A stretch of 13,989 bases of DNA, from contig JAWUVP010000070.1 of NCBI GenBank assembly GCA_034112285.1, forward strand, positions 1 to 13,989, read 5' to 3'. Position numbers and translations under genes: made by a program. This DNA is from JAWUVP01 sp034112285 (GTDB lineage Bacteria; Pseudomonadota; Gammaproteobacteria; JABDGN01). Positions 13,148 through 13,989 of this stretch are shown piece after piece. Every line of letters starts with the position of its first letter. Position 1 is the stretch's first letter. The notes below the pieces were generated by a model that had not been told where the DNA came from, ran no database searches, and worked only from the letters and a program-made list of their open reading frames with translations.

Positions 13148-13989
13148 TCACACATCAGGTGCTGGCGCACCAGTATCTAGAAGTGCTAGTGGGCTGCCAT
13201 CGCGCATCACAGGCGCTACCCCATTAATCATTTTAATTAACAAGTTGAGCTTTTCTGCCCCTAACTCTTGCCGAACCACCATAGATACAATGTAGAGCCA
13301 CATTTCTACGGGCATCCTATCTGGATTATCTTTAAAATTCAATCTGTGGGCAATGAATAATATAAGTCGGATGAGATGTCTTATTTCTGGAGGGTAGGTT
13401 TGAAAAACAGCGGCATTGTAAAGCACTAGTTGCCCAGTGGGCGCTATATGGCTTGCCCCAAGAAGCGCTTGGTATCCTTCGACGTTGACAGGAAGGCATA
13501 TGCTTCCGCCTTTATTACGTAGCTGGGACCTAACAAATTTGGCAAAATTTCTGACAACATCTGGTCGAATAAATTTCATTTTATCAGCGGTGAGGCCTCT
13601 CATTAGGAGAGTCACCCCCCTCCAGCGTACTTCTTCGTCTTGTGAGCAGACAATAAAAACTGATGTTAGGCCTGTGCAACCCGAAAATGCGCTTATTCCA
13701 ATCGATACCCCTTTAGCAATAAAAACCCATGTTAGGCCTGTGCAATTACTAAATGCGAATGGTCCAATCGTTACCCCTTCAGGAATAACAACCGATGTTA
13801 GGCCTGTGCAACCCGAAAATGCGCATATTCCAATCGTTACCCCTTTAGCAATAACAACCGATGTTAGGCCTGTGCAACCCAAAAAGGCGCTTATTCCAAT
13901 CGATACCCCTTTAGCAATAACAACCGATGTTAGGCCTGTGCAATGCAAAAATGCGGCTTCTCCAATCGTTACCCCTTCAGGAATAACAA
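13148..13989 (-). CDS. BspA-type leucine-rich-repeat protein, 5' end beyond the window
   Basis: The frame stays open to the right edge, showing 279 residues and the stop. A TTG at 13948 could be taken as a start, but the repeats continue past it, so the gene is partial. From the right, five 22-residue repeats follow the pattern V-IAKGVTIGISAFSGCTGLTS, matching bacterial BspA/TpLRR (LRR_5) repeats, with IAKG and IPEG variants. About 170 unrelated C-terminal residues follow, mainly helical by eye. One stretch near the end, RMPVEMWLYIVSMV, resembles the start of an F-box (LPxE-x-IxxxV). No membrane segment or C-terminal anchor is seen. LRR_5 proteins are often surface or secreted proteins, and host-associated bacteria use LRR and F-box proteins as effectors. 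That role here is only an inference. The gene lies on the island side of the tRNA fragment. Confidence 0.8.
   Translation of the reverse strand, partial: VIPEGVTIGEAAFLHCTGLTSVVIAKGVSIGISAFLGCTGLTSVVIAKGVTIGICAFSGCTGLTSVVIPEGVTIGPFAFSNCTGLTWVFIAKGVSIGISAFSGCTGLTSVFIVCSQDEEVRWRGVTLLMRGLTADKMKFIRPDVVRNFAKFVRSQLRNKGGSICLPVNVEGYQALLGASHIAPTGQLVLYNAAVFQTYPPEIRHLIRLILFIAHRLNFKDNPDRMPVEMWLYIVSMVVRQELGAEKLNLLIKMINGVAPVMRDGSPLALLDTGAPAPDV

Noticed and set aside
13652..13989. CRISPR array suggested by regular repeats
   Set aside because: The 66-bp units are contiguous, code for LRR_5 repeats in one frame, and have no spacers.

Overview
The window comes from a gammaproteobacterium of moderate to low GC content (judged by eye, not computed). 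The evidence is gene order: divergent fur/bamE next to rnfH-ratA, then der, bamB, yfgM, hisS, rodZ and pilF, with ndk beyond. All have clear gammaproteobacterial-type proteins. A BspA-like leucine-rich-repeat protein with a possible F-box-like segment at the right end hints at a host-associated lineage of the Legionellales kind. That placement is an inference and no species is claimed.

Layout, left to right. (1) 37-1632: a YbiT-type ABC-F ATPase on the minus strand, preceded by a non-coding stretch of about 420 bp with a perfect 33-bp palindrome, a possible 20-codon ORF containing a hairpin, and one REP-like element. (2) 2052-2877: divergent fur and bamE. (3) 2861-9351: eight minus-strand genes packed with gaps of 0-9 nt or short overlaps (pilF > rodZ > hisS > yfgM > bamB > der > ratA > rnfH), almost certainly one operon read from a promoter at 9381-9408. 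It joins pilus assembly, cell shape, histidyl-tRNA charging, outer-membrane protein assembly, ribosome maturation and the RatA/RnfH pair. The rlmN, ispG and smpB genes often found at these joints are absent. (4) 9440-9989: ndk with its own promoter and a terminator that looks derived from the same REP family. (5) 10053-11210: a 54-residue rubredoxin followed 3 bp later by a plant-type soluble diiron acyl-ACP desaturase. This looks like a two-gene unit for making unsaturated fatty acids with its own electron carrier.

(6) 11211-11606: a hairpin after the desaturase, then a cluster of three REP-like units, two of them in a 70-bp direct repeat. (7) 11660-12898: a YcaD-like MFS transporter whose start is moved downstream because its promoter sits inside the longest reading frame. 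(8) 12924-12971: the 3' part of a tRNA-Pro(GGG) without its 5' half, which is the usual scar of integration into a tRNA gene. Its orientation puts old chromosome on the left and the inserted element on the right. (9) 13148-13989: the 3' end of a repeat protein gene that runs off the right edge, with five nearly identical 66-bp repeats and a novel C-terminal region.

The left 12.9 kb is therefore mostly core genome, and the last kilobase is probably the end of an integrated accessory element. The strongest candidates for something new are the repeat protein with its tRNA-borne boundary, the rubredoxin-desaturase pair, and the REP-like family that also supplies a terminator.
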